This document shows positions 9,101-15,936 of a stretch of DNA of 25,302 bases, piece after piece. Below the pieces are notes generated by a model, which ran no database searches, was not told where the DNA came from, and saw only the letters and a list, made by a program, of their open reading frames with translations. How positions within the stretch are numbered: position 1 is the first letter of the stretch; each line of letters begins with the position of its first letter. A program made the translations under genes and the position numbers. The DNA is taken from assembly GCA_964409645.1 (NCBI GenBank), contig CAYPEK010000058.1:1-25302 (forward strand), given 5' to 3'. This DNA is from CAYPEK01 sp964409645 (lineage in GTDB: Bacteria; UBP15; UBA6099).

Positions 9101-10975
9101 TTTTCCGTCTTTGTCGAATATGTGCTCCGTTCCGGGGATCATCGCCGCTGTGTTGCTAGGTAACGTATAAGGACCTTTCGTGTTGGTGCCGGCGGGCAGT
9201 TGCGCTGTCTCAGTAGTCGATTTCGTTTCCGCAGTCAGGCTCGTAAAATTGAACTTCCCCTTCTTGTAATCGAACTGCACACCATTTATCTTCTTGTCGA
9301 GCTTCATGTAATTGCCGCTCTCGAACGACGTATCGAACGTGCCGAAATGCGCGCTCCCGTTGCCGCTGCTCAGCAGCACGTCCACATACTGCTGCGGCTG
9401 CTCGGGCATCTCACTCAGCATCCCGCTTACCGTTATCCCGCTCTTAAGCCTGCCGCCCAACGACACGTTCCACGATTGCTTAAGCGCAAACTTGTTGTAG
9501 TTGGTCGTATCCGTAGTCGTTGTTTGCGTCTCTTCATCAATCTGCCTTACGAGCGCTACCGTCCGCCATTCCTTCTGCTTCTCAATCGTGAACGACACCG
9601 TGCCGGCCAGTGTGAAAGTCCCGGCGCACAATTCCGAAGGCAGTGTCTGGTCGCACCCGTGATAGTCGGGCGATATCGTCACGAGCGTCGGCCTCAGATA
9701 CTGCTTTCCTCCCTGCACCGGCAGTTTAACCTGCTCGATCTTCACCGGTATGTCCTTCCCCGCGCGCAACCCTTTGAAATAAAGCGTTATCACCGGCACC
9801 GGCGGCTTCGTCTCCTGCACTGTGTACTCGATCGGCACTATCAGTTGGACCGTCACTTCCCCGTTCGTCTGATTAACCAAATTGGTCAGCCCTAAACCAA
9901 GTATGTCCAACTGATCCGTGAAATAACTCTTTACCATTCCGCGCCGCGACGTATTGATCGAATCAGTCAGATGCTCCAGCGTCTCGTCCTTCGAATACGA
10001 TATCCCCAAATCCTGCGCCATCGCCTTGAGTTGCTCGAGGTTCTTCCCCTCAATCGGCTTCGGCACATATACCTTGTTTGTCTCCCGCCCATGCATATCA
10101 GTAAACGCGAGATAACTCGGATCGTACTTGACCTTGAACTCGATGCTGCTCAGTTCCTCCGACGCGGGGAACTTGTCGATCATTACATCAAGCCGTACCC
10201 ACTGTCTCACCCCGACCTTCGCCGTCCGCTTGTTGAAACCGACCACAACATCCGCTGCCGCTTCATCGTTCGCCGCTTCGAGTTCCGAAAGTGTCATGCC
10301 GGAGCCCGCAAGCGCCAAGCTGAGGTCCGCCTGCTTCTGCCCCTCAGGAACCTTCGAAATCTCGAACCGGTCGCCCAGCGACTCCGTCGTCAGCAACACA
10401 TTCTCACCCGCCGCCGCCGCCATCAGCACCGCGTCCGGCTCATCACCTTCATATCCATACAACCTGAAATATCCCGGATTCGACGGCGCCGTCTTATCGT
10501 CGCCGAATATCACCGACGAAGCGAAACTCAGGCTTGTCGATCCCGCCTTCTTGAAAACAAACGGCACTCTCAGAAATATCTGCCGCTCCGTTATCGCTTT
10601 CTTGGATTTTGCGCGAAACATCACAATGCCCTTGTCCGGTGTCGCCGTGAACTTCTCGACCAGTTCGAGCGACGGAGCCGCCGCATACTTATTTCTGTCA
10701 CCCGATATTTGTATCACTGCCGGGTCCACAGTCACGGTACACTGCCCGCCAACCACGTTAGCATCAGTTCCGGGGTCAATGTAAATGTCCAGATAAGCAG
10801 CGGCGCCCTTGGCAATCATCGCGCCTCCGGGAACCGAAACCTGAAACACAGTTGCTTTAGTTATTGTGGAAACAACAAAAATCGAAATAAAAACGGCGGG
10901 CATGAAAAACACACGGCTCGCGCTCCCCCCAAGCACGGCGCACGCCGCGTTTTTCATGCATCCATTAAAACTCAC
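6137..10975 (-). CDS. Giant secreted cohesin-like / outer-membrane beta-barrel protein
   Basis: 1612 residues starting at GTG 10975; the first four bases (GTGA) overlap the rsmI stop, so the two are probably translationally coupled. An alternative ATG at 10957 gives a cleaner signal peptide (MKNAACAVLGG, then a hydrophobic core). Residues about 43-200 and 242-450 look like two cohesin-type beta-sandwiches (for example SSIEFKVKYDPSYLAF). The middle contains IPGTEHIFDKDGKEM with QISYNERVIYFNEPVPSG, similar in style to SprA-type surface proteins. From about residue 1100 to the end the chain is a long series of short, alternating, Ser/Thr-rich strands, as in a large outer-membrane barrel; it ends ITNKTSLKLNYSQ then NFSATISSTLN. 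The function is not recognised; roles in secretion, adhesion or a surface scaffold are all possible. No dockerin was seen. Confidence 0.85.
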   Translation of the reverse strand: MSFNGCMKNAACAVLGGSASRVFFMPAVFISIFVVSTITKATVFQVSVPGGAMIAKGAAAYLDIYIDPGTDANVVGGQCTVTVDPAVIQISGDRNKYAAAPSLELVEKFTATPDKGIVMFRAKSKKAITERQIFLRVPFVFKKAGSTSLSFASSVIFGDDKTAPSNPGYFRLYGYEGDEPDAVLMAAAAGENVLLTTESLGDRFEISKVPEGQKQADLSLALAGSGMTLSELEAANDEAAADVVVGFNKRTAKVGVRQWVRLDVMIDKFPASEELSSIEFKVKYDPSYLAFTDMHGRETNKVYVPKPIEGKNLEQLKAMAQDLGISYSKDETLEHLTDSINTSRRGMVKSYFTDQLDILGLGLTNLVNQTNGEVTVQLIVPIEYTVQETKPPVPVITLYFKGLRAGKDIPVKIEQVKLPVQGGKQYLRPTLVTISPDYHGCDQTLPSELCAGTFTLAGTVSFTIEKQKEWRTVALVRQIDEETQTTTTDTTNYNKFALKQSWNVSLGGRLKSGITVSGMLSEMPEQPQQYVDVLLSSGNGSAHFGTFDTSFESGNYMKLDKKINGVQFDYKKGKFNFTSLTAETKSTTETAQLPAGTNTKGPYTLPSNTAAMIPGTEHIFDKDGKEMSAAEYQISYNERVIYFNEPVPSGEVRTMTYEKSTYLFTIGSLNAFQVGYSALGKGTTEERIKIGASYMMSQAPKSTTRSTGSDSVTMSSIDTSTTVPCPNNSARTCLPVELGHFYIVPGSVTVTAHPSSVSGAVTYQVGELNSPVVLDHRSYYIGRIYIDNTDTNKIAPPITVNFDYYKLDYVQETGFISYQIPENLNILDTSKWPWPTDVFPGSEFVLISSDQANYPDNPLDAMLCYSETGTPDNTAICPNANYQSMDPIITYYLSHENQTYIVFDQPVNYMSGKYQYVKVKYAITPGSLPTGSEFNKTALDLTGKFKIGKSLSITGEYATTNSDLASTYSTTKESITIDASSTNLTDNDVIPGKTCGYYGVRKDYGSDGERELVCNLSHSNLTGDVQVSIQYCERKEGDWRNECVRSGDTIQYYSTQFQVPSAYVDVDKSNGQVVLIRKRNSESDSTEPGFTEYGHAFPNTGDLVTVNYIFDKSLGRLVDGTAHTMTMKYRKNKVSAEITETTQDPFFDNGISGTKALANKDELTGSLSFPIGQMSLTMSSKSSSSSSLSSTTLKQTAGTDITEKSIGLKFRKWDFSFNSTQTDTSTWSSTTYKKSSLNSVSGDTYSMKYFAKGHLRTISLSRKTDMTDYIQSMDTQNASRALTTTTSDIMLFTTAFMKKDKLTLNGGYTSSEIDSPGNVLAAGKGSISSLTAMFKPMKNLDIKTDYTKKITQNMTPGKTTAMSFHYLAFNYLDIITDFKKTVSSIDSSSTTTPGVNQDDKFTISLRKNFMRTSNLKFELATNRTPVTSTTTGSRSDTKNVSFNVKLPFSLTWTPSYSTSETGTGSATSESENTSWTLNYLRSNKKIKSAKWTKTMSHQKAATASKTDTLNVSLIPSRYTNAEVNFTRSPASKTTTWNTKYGYTYNEKVRFALSFNAQRNSLASTNKVNYIFDTIYNITNKTSLKLNYSQILGAGLGTQKTTNFSATISSTLN

Positions 10976-11838
10976 TTGTCTCTCTTCTCCAGAACCTTCC
11001 GGTAAACTCCGTTTTTAGGCACTCGATATAATTCGCTTATTATTTTCGATATTACTCCCGGAGCAAGACCGGCTCCATCCAATAACTCAATTGCCTTATC
11101 AACCTCATCAGGCCATTCCTTTTCGACGGTCTCCGTACAACCTTCCACTACTATTGTATATTCCCCTATTTCTTTCAATGTATGCTTTTCATCTGCAATA
11201 TCTTTCAGAGTTGTTCTCGATATTTCTTCATGAATCTTTGTTAATTCCCTCATTAAGACAACTTTTCTGTCGCCGATTATTTCATAAAAATCTTTTAACG
11301 TAGCTGTCACTCTTTTTGCCGATTCAAAAAATATCAGCGCTCTCTCATCACCTATAAACGACGCCATTGTTTTGCGCCGTTTCTCGCCCGTTCTCGGCAG
11401 GAATCCCTCAAAAACGAATCTCGCGGATTCCAAACCCGCAACCGACACCGCCGCCGCAATTGCCGACGCGCCCGGCACCGGAACAACACGAATCCCGCGC
11501 TCCACAGCCGCAGCGACTATTCTTCCGCCCGGATCGCTCGCTCCCGGAGTCCCGGCGTCCGAGACAACCGCGCCACTCTCACCCGTTGCCAACCCGTTTA
11601 GCAGCTCCACTGAACGCTGCTTTTCCACGTCACCATAAAAACTTACCAGCTTCGCTTTGATCCCATACCGCTCCAGCAAGATCAGCGTCCGCCTCGTGTC
11701 CTCGGCCGCGATCCAATCGACACCCTTAAGTATCTCTAACGCTCTTAATGTTATATCTTCGAGATTTCCTATCGGCGTGGCCACTACATACAGCACGCCC
11801 GGAACTGGTTCCCGGTTATCCATAAACCACCGGCGCAT
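10972..11838 (-). CDS. rsmI: 16S rRNA (cytidine(1402)-2'-O)-methyltransferase RsmI
   Basis: A 288-residue tetrapyrrole-methylase-fold enzyme. Family signatures are LYVVATPIGNLEDITLRALE, AEDTRRT (46-51), VVSDAGTPGASDPG (about 91-104) and VPVPGASAIAAAVSVAGL. It methylates the 2'-hydroxyl of C1402 in the decoding centre of 16S rRNA using SAM. It marks the host as bacterial. Length matches the family. Neither possible start (ATG 11838 or ATG 11823) has a good ribosome site; the shorter form fits the usual N-terminus equally well. It follows the ubiB-like gene by 49 nt and overlaps the giant surface-protein gene by four bases, suggesting one transcript. Confidence 0.95.
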   Translation of the reverse strand: MRRWFMDNREPVPGVLYVVATPIGNLEDITLRALEILKGVDWIAAEDTRRTLILLERYGIKAKLVSFYGDVEKQRSVELLNGLATGESGAVVSDAGTPGASDPGGRIVAAAVERGIRVVPVPGASAIAAAVSVAGLESARFVFEGFLPRTGEKRRKTMASFIGDERALIFFESAKRVTATLKDFYEIIGDRKVVLMRELTKIHEEISRTTLKDIADEKHTLKEIGEYTIVVEGCTETVEKEWPDEVDKAIELLDGAGLAPGVISKIISELYRVPKNGVYRKVLEKRDK

Positions 11839-11887
11839 TTATTTTATCGTGCGGCATTCAACCCGTATCTGACCCGTTTGCCGCTAC

Positions 11888-13573
11888 CTAACTCTTCCTT
11901 GATTTGAACATCCATATTACCCATATCACGGACAACAAACCCATGATACCGATCAGAATGTTCCGACCTGTTTCGCTTCCACCCTTGAACAGCGGCAACA
12001 GCGACGACGCCGCGATTATCAGCGCAGCAATTATTATCGCGAGCGACAACCGATTGAAGCTGTGACTCACCTTGTCCACGAGCCCGCGGATCGTCTCGAC
12101 ATAATTTTCGAGTTCGATGTGGACCTTGAAATTGCCGTGTTCGATGTTTTTCGAGATTTTATCGATGCGGCGCGGCAACGCTGTCACAAGCTCGCGGACA
12201 TCCAAAATTGTCCTTACCATGTCGCCGCCGAATCGCCTCGGGTCAATCTCCCTCCGAAACAGCATTTTCGCGGCCGGCTCAGCAGTGCCGATCAGATCGA
12301 ACGACGGGTCGAGATGCCTTCCGAGCCCTTCGAGGGTCACCAGAGTCTTGTCCATCATGACAAACTCGCCCGGCATCATGATCTTGTACTTTATGCCGAT
12401 GTCGAAAAGCTCAACCACAAGCTCGTCGAGTTTAATCTGGCCGAACGTCACGTCCGAATACTTCTGCATCATCCGGCCGACGTCGCGGATCAGTGCGTTT
12501 CTGTCCGACGAGGAGTCTATCGTCGCTATCTCGCCCAGCACTTCCACGAGCGCCTCGGCGTCCTTGTTCACAAGCGAAATGAAATACTTCGCCATGTTGC
12601 TTTTCATGATCGGGTCCACAACGCCGACCATCCCGAAATCGATGAGCCCCACAACCTGCCCCTGCATTATTATGATGTTCCCGAAATGGGGGTCGCCGTG
12701 GAAGAACCCGTCGATCAGCATCATCTTGATATACGCGTTCGCAATCACTTCCGTGAGATAAGTCAGATCGTAGCCGCGCGCGAGAAGCCTTTCCTTCTCC
12801 TTTATCTTTATCCCGTGGATGTATTCCATCGTCAGAACGCGCTTAGTCGTGTATTCCCAGTAAATCTCAGGTATGTGTATCGTATCGTCGTCCGCGAAAT
12901 TCGCGTTGAACCGTTCCGCGTTCTGCGCCTCGATCGTGTAATCCAGCTCGCGGCTTATCGTCTTGGCGAATTCTTCCACACTCGCCGTAAGGTTTGATAG
13001 CCGCGCTTCCTCGGACCGCTTCTCCGCCGCAACCGCAAGATCGCGCATGATGTCGGTATCTATTTCGATTATCTGCTCTATGTTGGGTCGCTGAACTTTG
13101 ACTACTACTTCCTGCCCGTCGAGTAGCACCGCCTCGTGCACCTGCCCTATTGAAGCCGAAGCGATGGGCGTCCTCGAAAATGCCTGAAATATCTGATCCA
13201 TCGGCTTTTTCAGCTCGGCTTCGATGCACTCCTGAACCTGTTCGAACTGGAACGGCGGCACTTCGTCCTGAAGCTTGGAGAGTTCCTTGAGAATGTCCGG
13301 CGGGATGAGGTCCGGCCGCGTGCTGAGAATCTGTCCCGCTTTGACAAATGTGGGGCCGAGTTCCTCGAAAACGCGCCGGAGCCGCACGGCGGGCGGCAGT
13401 TGATATTCGTCTGTAGAAGTAACCTGCTCCCTGAGTTTTTTCGGAAAAAAACGGGTGAGTTCCATCGCCTCGGCCGCCCAGAAAAAACCATGCTTGAACA
13501 GCACGGCGACAACACCCTTCATCCGGACGCCCTTCTTGTAGAAGCTCGGAACAAACTGTTCTGGTATGGCCAT
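11888..13573 (-). CDS. ABC1/UbiB-family atypical kinase
   Basis: 561 residues with all the landmarks of the UbiB/ADCK family. The KxGQ motif is in PTFVKAGQILSTRPDLIP (K78-Q81), the Ala-rich loop is ASASIGQV (138-145), and the lysine is K159 in VVVKVQRP. The catalytic loop is HGDPHFGN (D294), and IDFGM carries metal-binding D312. Two C-terminal membrane helices lie at about 500-522 and 537-556. Family members support isoprenoid-quinone synthesis or membrane lipid homeostasis, probably as ATPases or lipid-linked kinases. ATG 13522 (MKGVVAVLFKHG) has a much better ribosome site (AGAAGG, 8 nt) than ATG 13573, so the protein may really be 544 residues. It is the first gene of the ubiB-rsmI-giant protein run. 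Confidence 0.93.
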   Translation of the reverse strand: MAIPEQFVPSFYKKGVRMKGVVAVLFKHGFFWAAEAMELTRFFPKKLREQVTSTDEYQLPPAVRLRRVFEELGPTFVKAGQILSTRPDLIPPDILKELSKLQDEVPPFQFEQVQECIEAELKKPMDQIFQAFSRTPIASASIGQVHEAVLLDGQEVVVKVQRPNIEQIIEIDTDIMRDLAVAAEKRSEEARLSNLTASVEEFAKTISRELDYTIEAQNAERFNANFADDDTIHIPEIYWEYTTKRVLTMEYIHGIKIKEKERLLARGYDLTYLTEVIANAYIKMMLIDGFFHGDPHFGNIIIMQGQVVGLIDFGMVGVVDPIMKSNMAKYFISLVNKDAEALVEVLGEIATIDSSSDRNALIRDVGRMMQKYSDVTFGQIKLDELVVELFDIGIKYKIMMPGEFVMMDKTLVTLEGLGRHLDPSFDLIGTAEPAAKMLFRREIDPRRFGGDMVRTILDVRELVTALPRRIDKISKNIEHGNFKVHIELENYVETIRGLVDKVSHSFNRLSLAIIIAALIIAASSLLPLFKGGSETGRNILIGIMGLLSVIWVIWMFKSRKS

Positions 13574-13644
13574 CTTATATTACCGCGATCTCCGACACCG
13601 GCAAAATGCCGAGTTTAATTCTAACCTAGCCGTCCGGTCATGGC

Positions 13645-13681
13645 AAACAAAAACGCCGCGCATTCCACGCGGCGTTTGTTT
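13645..13681 (-). terminator. Rho-independent terminator of the SepRS-fusion gene
   Basis: A perfect inverted repeat pairs ACGCCGCG with CGCGGCGT around a 7-nt loop (CATTCCA). On the minus strand the stem is followed by TTTTTGTTT. It lies 25 nt after the stop codon at 13706 and before the ubiB-like gene, so the synthetase gene seems to be its own transcription unit. Confidence 0.85.
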
Positions 13682-13705
13682 ACCGTCTTCCGAATTGGCA
13701 ATACC

Positions 13706-15622
13706 TTATTTCCAACTCGCCTTGAGCCCGAAGAACAGCGGGCCTCCCACTCGAATGTTCTTGTGAAGCCTCTGAATGAAATCGTAGGCGGCGTCCGGGA
13801 TATGCAGATTGACTTGCTGCGGCCGTTTGGCAATTTTCCAACGCTCTTCGGCCGGCGACTCCTTGCCCTCGGCAATCGCCGATTCCACCTGCGCAGCGAA
13901 TCCCGCCACGATCAGGTCGATGAAGCGCAGCTCAGACCGTATGCCGTCCTTATATATGTTTTCGAATTTATCTCCGAGCGCCGCGGGGTCAGGCGGCATG
14001 CCGTACACGTTGCCCTCGTGAACAACCACTTCATTGAGGGCGGCCATGCTGAGCAACGGCTTGCCCTCATCCCAGTTGAACAGCGATATTTCCGCCTCGC
14101 GCCCCGCGATCGGGCCGGAATAAATCTTAACCTCCGTCGGGCCGACCGTATCTTTCGATTCAACAGCCTTCGCAACCATGTCAGGCAACGCGGCGACAAG
14201 CGCGGCATCCTTCGGCGTATTCTCCGGCCGCAGGAGCTTAGCGAGATCCTCGTCCGCAAAGTCCACTTCCTCGTAGAACTGCGGATAAACAAGCGCCCGC
14301 AGATCGGACCCGCCGCTCAGGATCATAGCCATACGCTCGACACCGAAACCGATGTTGAACACAGGCACGTCGATATCGTAGTTTTTCAGCGACTGCGGCG
14401 CGTAGAGTCCGAGATTTCCGATCTCTATCATTTGGTCGCCGTATTTGACGAACACTTCGGTGTCCGTCTCCGGATCGTAATATCTGCTCGCAATTTTTTT
14501 CTTTTTGAACGTGCATTTTTCGAAGCCCATCCGGCGCGTCATCTCGGTAACGAGCTTCTTCCCGTCGTCGAGCGTGAGGTTTTTATCCATGACCACCACG
14601 GACGCCGACGTGCTCTCGAAAAGATGGTGCGCATCCTGCCTCTGCTCGCGGCGGAACCGCGAACCGACAGAGAACAGCTTCACCGGCAGCGGCGCTTTCG
14701 TGCGCAGCCTCTGGAGCACCATGAACCAGTTACTCGTCATGTGCGAACGGAGCGTGCGCTTCGTCGGCACCGGCTTAAGTTCCCTGAATTCGGGGAACAC
14801 GCGGTCGAGCATTTCGGCGGCCTGTTCACCCGTGATTTTCAGGCGCAGCGCGAGTTCTTCGAGAAAGTCGTCGGCCTCGATCTGCGCTTCCTTATATTCA
14901 CGAAAAAGCGTCTGAAGCTTATCTTCTGCGCTGAACCCCGGGACAATCTCGCGGATCATTTCGAGTTTAGTGTTGCTGAGGCCGATATCGGCGCGGTCGA
15001 GTCCGGCGATGTAGAACACGCGGTCGAGGATCAGCGGCGCTTCAGGGCCGTACTGCTTATAGACGTGCGCGTCTTCGACAATCGCCGGATTGATCATTTC
15101 ATCGAGTCCGAGCGAGAGGAAAACTTCGCGGAATTTCTGATTGAGCGCGGCGACCGGGTGCTCGCGGCCTACGCCCATCGCGCGATCCTTGAGTTCCTTC
15201 GGGTCCAGTTCAATAACCCGGCTTAATTCGCTGAGCGGATGCCCTTTGCCGTTAAGTTGGAACGATTTATACCATCCGAACGGGCACAGAATGAGCGGGT
15301 GAGCCGCGAGCCGAGTCCGGAGCGCTTTCAGCATCCTGAGCGTGATCGCCGGGTTGGCGAGGTTATTCGAGAGATGCGAATAAGGGTAAACAACGATCGT
15401 GTGAGCGGCTATTTTTTCGCGGACTTTCTCAATTTCCACCGCGGCTTTTTCGACGATCAGGTCCGGTGCGGCCTCGTCCGGTTTCTCGCCGGCGATCATG
15501 ACGACAAGCGCGTCCTCCGCCGCTCCTTCGCGGACGACCGGCGGCTCTATCTGTTCGGCCACTTTGGTCGGCTCGGTAGCCTTAAATGAAAACGGAGAAG
15601 AATGTATGCATAGAAGTCTCAT
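13706..15622 (-). CDS. sepS: O-phosphoserine--tRNA ligase (SepRS) with N-terminal archaeal ThrRS-type editing domain
   Basis: 638 residues in two parts. Residues 1-140 match the archaeal ThrRS editing domain (D-aminoacyl-tRNA deacylase fold): MRLLCIHSSPFSF, VVYPYSHLSNNLANP with H83, CPFGWYKSF with K119, KGHPLSELSR with E132. Residues 145-638 match SepRS, a class II synthetase that charges tRNA-Cys with phosphoserine: EMINPAIVEDAHVYKQYGPE (motif 1 region), a helical insertion (215-280), LRSHMTSNWF (291-300), motif 2 FRREQ (323-327), TSAS (338-341) and motif 3 GFGVERMAMI (425-434). The HMT, two-serine and asparagine (N423) phosphoserine-binding residues known from archaeal SepRS are kept. Residues about 455-638 match the C-terminal tRNA-binding part (AALNEVVVHEGNVYGMPP). 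Start ATG 15622 has AGGTG 8 nt upstream. No SepCysS or SepCysE gene is in the window. ThrRS itself is excluded because the catalytic core is not ThrRS-like. Confidence 0.93.
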   Translation of the reverse strand: MRLLCIHSSPFSFKATEPTKVAEQIEPPVVREGAAEDALVVMIAGEKPDEAAPDLIVEKAAVEIEKVREKIAAHTIVVYPYSHLSNNLANPAITLRMLKALRTRLAAHPLILCPFGWYKSFQLNGKGHPLSELSRVIELDPKELKDRAMGVGREHPVAALNQKFREVFLSLGLDEMINPAIVEDAHVYKQYGPEAPLILDRVFYIAGLDRADIGLSNTKLEMIREIVPGFSAEDKLQTLFREYKEAQIEADDFLEELALRLKITGEQAAEMLDRVFPEFRELKPVPTKRTLRSHMTSNWFMVLQRLRTKAPLPVKLFSVGSRFRREQRQDAHHLFESTSASVVVMDKNLTLDDGKKLVTEMTRRMGFEKCTFKKKKIASRYYDPETDTEVFVKYGDQMIEIGNLGLYAPQSLKNYDIDVPVFNIGFGVERMAMILSGGSDLRALVYPQFYEEVDFADEDLAKLLRPENTPKDAALVAALPDMVAKAVESKDTVGPTEVKIYSGPIAGREAEISLFNWDEGKPLLSMAALNEVVVHEGNVYGMPPDPAALGDKFENIYKDGIRSELRFIDLIVAGFAAQVESAIAEGKESPAEERWKIAKRPQQVNLHIPDAAYDFIQRLHKNIRVGGPLFFGLKASWK

Positions 15623-15638
15623 GGCAATGCACCTGTCT

Positions 15639-15752
15639 AAAAAGGTCTCTGGCGGCTGCCGCCGGGCAGGCGGGCCGCGCCGCTGCGCCGCCGCTGAAAA
15701 GTAGCGGAACTCTTATGTTAATACATTTCCGCCGCGAAATAAAGCGCGGCGG
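15639..15752 (-). promoter_or_regulatory. Hairpin-rich leader of the SepRS-fusion gene, possible attenuator
   Basis: Three inverted repeats precede the synthetase start on the minus strand. The first is a perfect 8-bp stem (15729-15752, CCGCCGCG / CGCGGCGG). The second is CCGCT / AGCGG (15691-15707). The third is GGCGG / CCGCC (15651-15663), followed 7 nt later by five T residues (15643-15639), just before the ribosome site. This could be an attenuator or translational switch. No T-box consensus was found. The spacer 15623-15936 otherwise holds an AT-rich stretch (15811-15870) that probably carries the divergent promoters. Confidence 0.35.
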
Positions 15753-15833
15753 TCTGATTAACTGATTCTTCAATCGCTGTTTTTCTTTCCCCGGTGATGC
15801 GCCACGCCGCTTAAATGTAATATTGATTAATAA

Positions 15834-15863
15834 TTTCATTTTTGGGAAAATTAATAATATAAT
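15834..15863 (+). promoter_or_regulatory. Possible promoter of the prepilin gene
   Basis: A perfect -10 box TATAAT lies at 15858-15863 in an AT-rich stretch. The best -35 candidate, TTTCAT at 15834-15839, is a poor match at 18-nt spacing. It would give a leader of roughly 65 nt before the prepilin start at 15937. Confidence 0.4.
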
Positions 15864-15936
15864 GATATTGAAGTCCCGATCCGCGAGCTGTACGATGAGA
15901 ATCGTCGGCCGGGGATTTGTCGCCGGGAGGAAAATA

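Noticed and set aside
9971..11005. A 344-codon plus-strand frame opposite the giant surface-protein gene
   Set aside because: It has an Arg/Leu-rich composition without motifs and crosses the rsmI boundary, so it is a shadow of the real minus-strand genes.
13640..15226. A 528-codon open frame on the plus strand opposite the synthetase gene
   Set aside because: It is a low-complexity, Arg/His/Glu-rich mirror of the GC-rich coding strand with no recognisable domain, while the minus-strand frame shows clear conserved motifs.
13706..15622. Annotation as threonyl-tRNA synthetase on the strength of the N-terminal domain
   Set aside because: Only the first 140 residues resemble archaeal ThrRS. The catalytic core and C-terminus carry SepRS signatures, and the ThrRS anticodon-binding domain is absent.
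15623..15936. T-box riboswitch or tRNA gene in the synthetase leader
   Set aside because: Neither the T-box AGGGUGGNACCGCG sequence nor a tRNA T-loop with an acceptor stem could be found on either strand.
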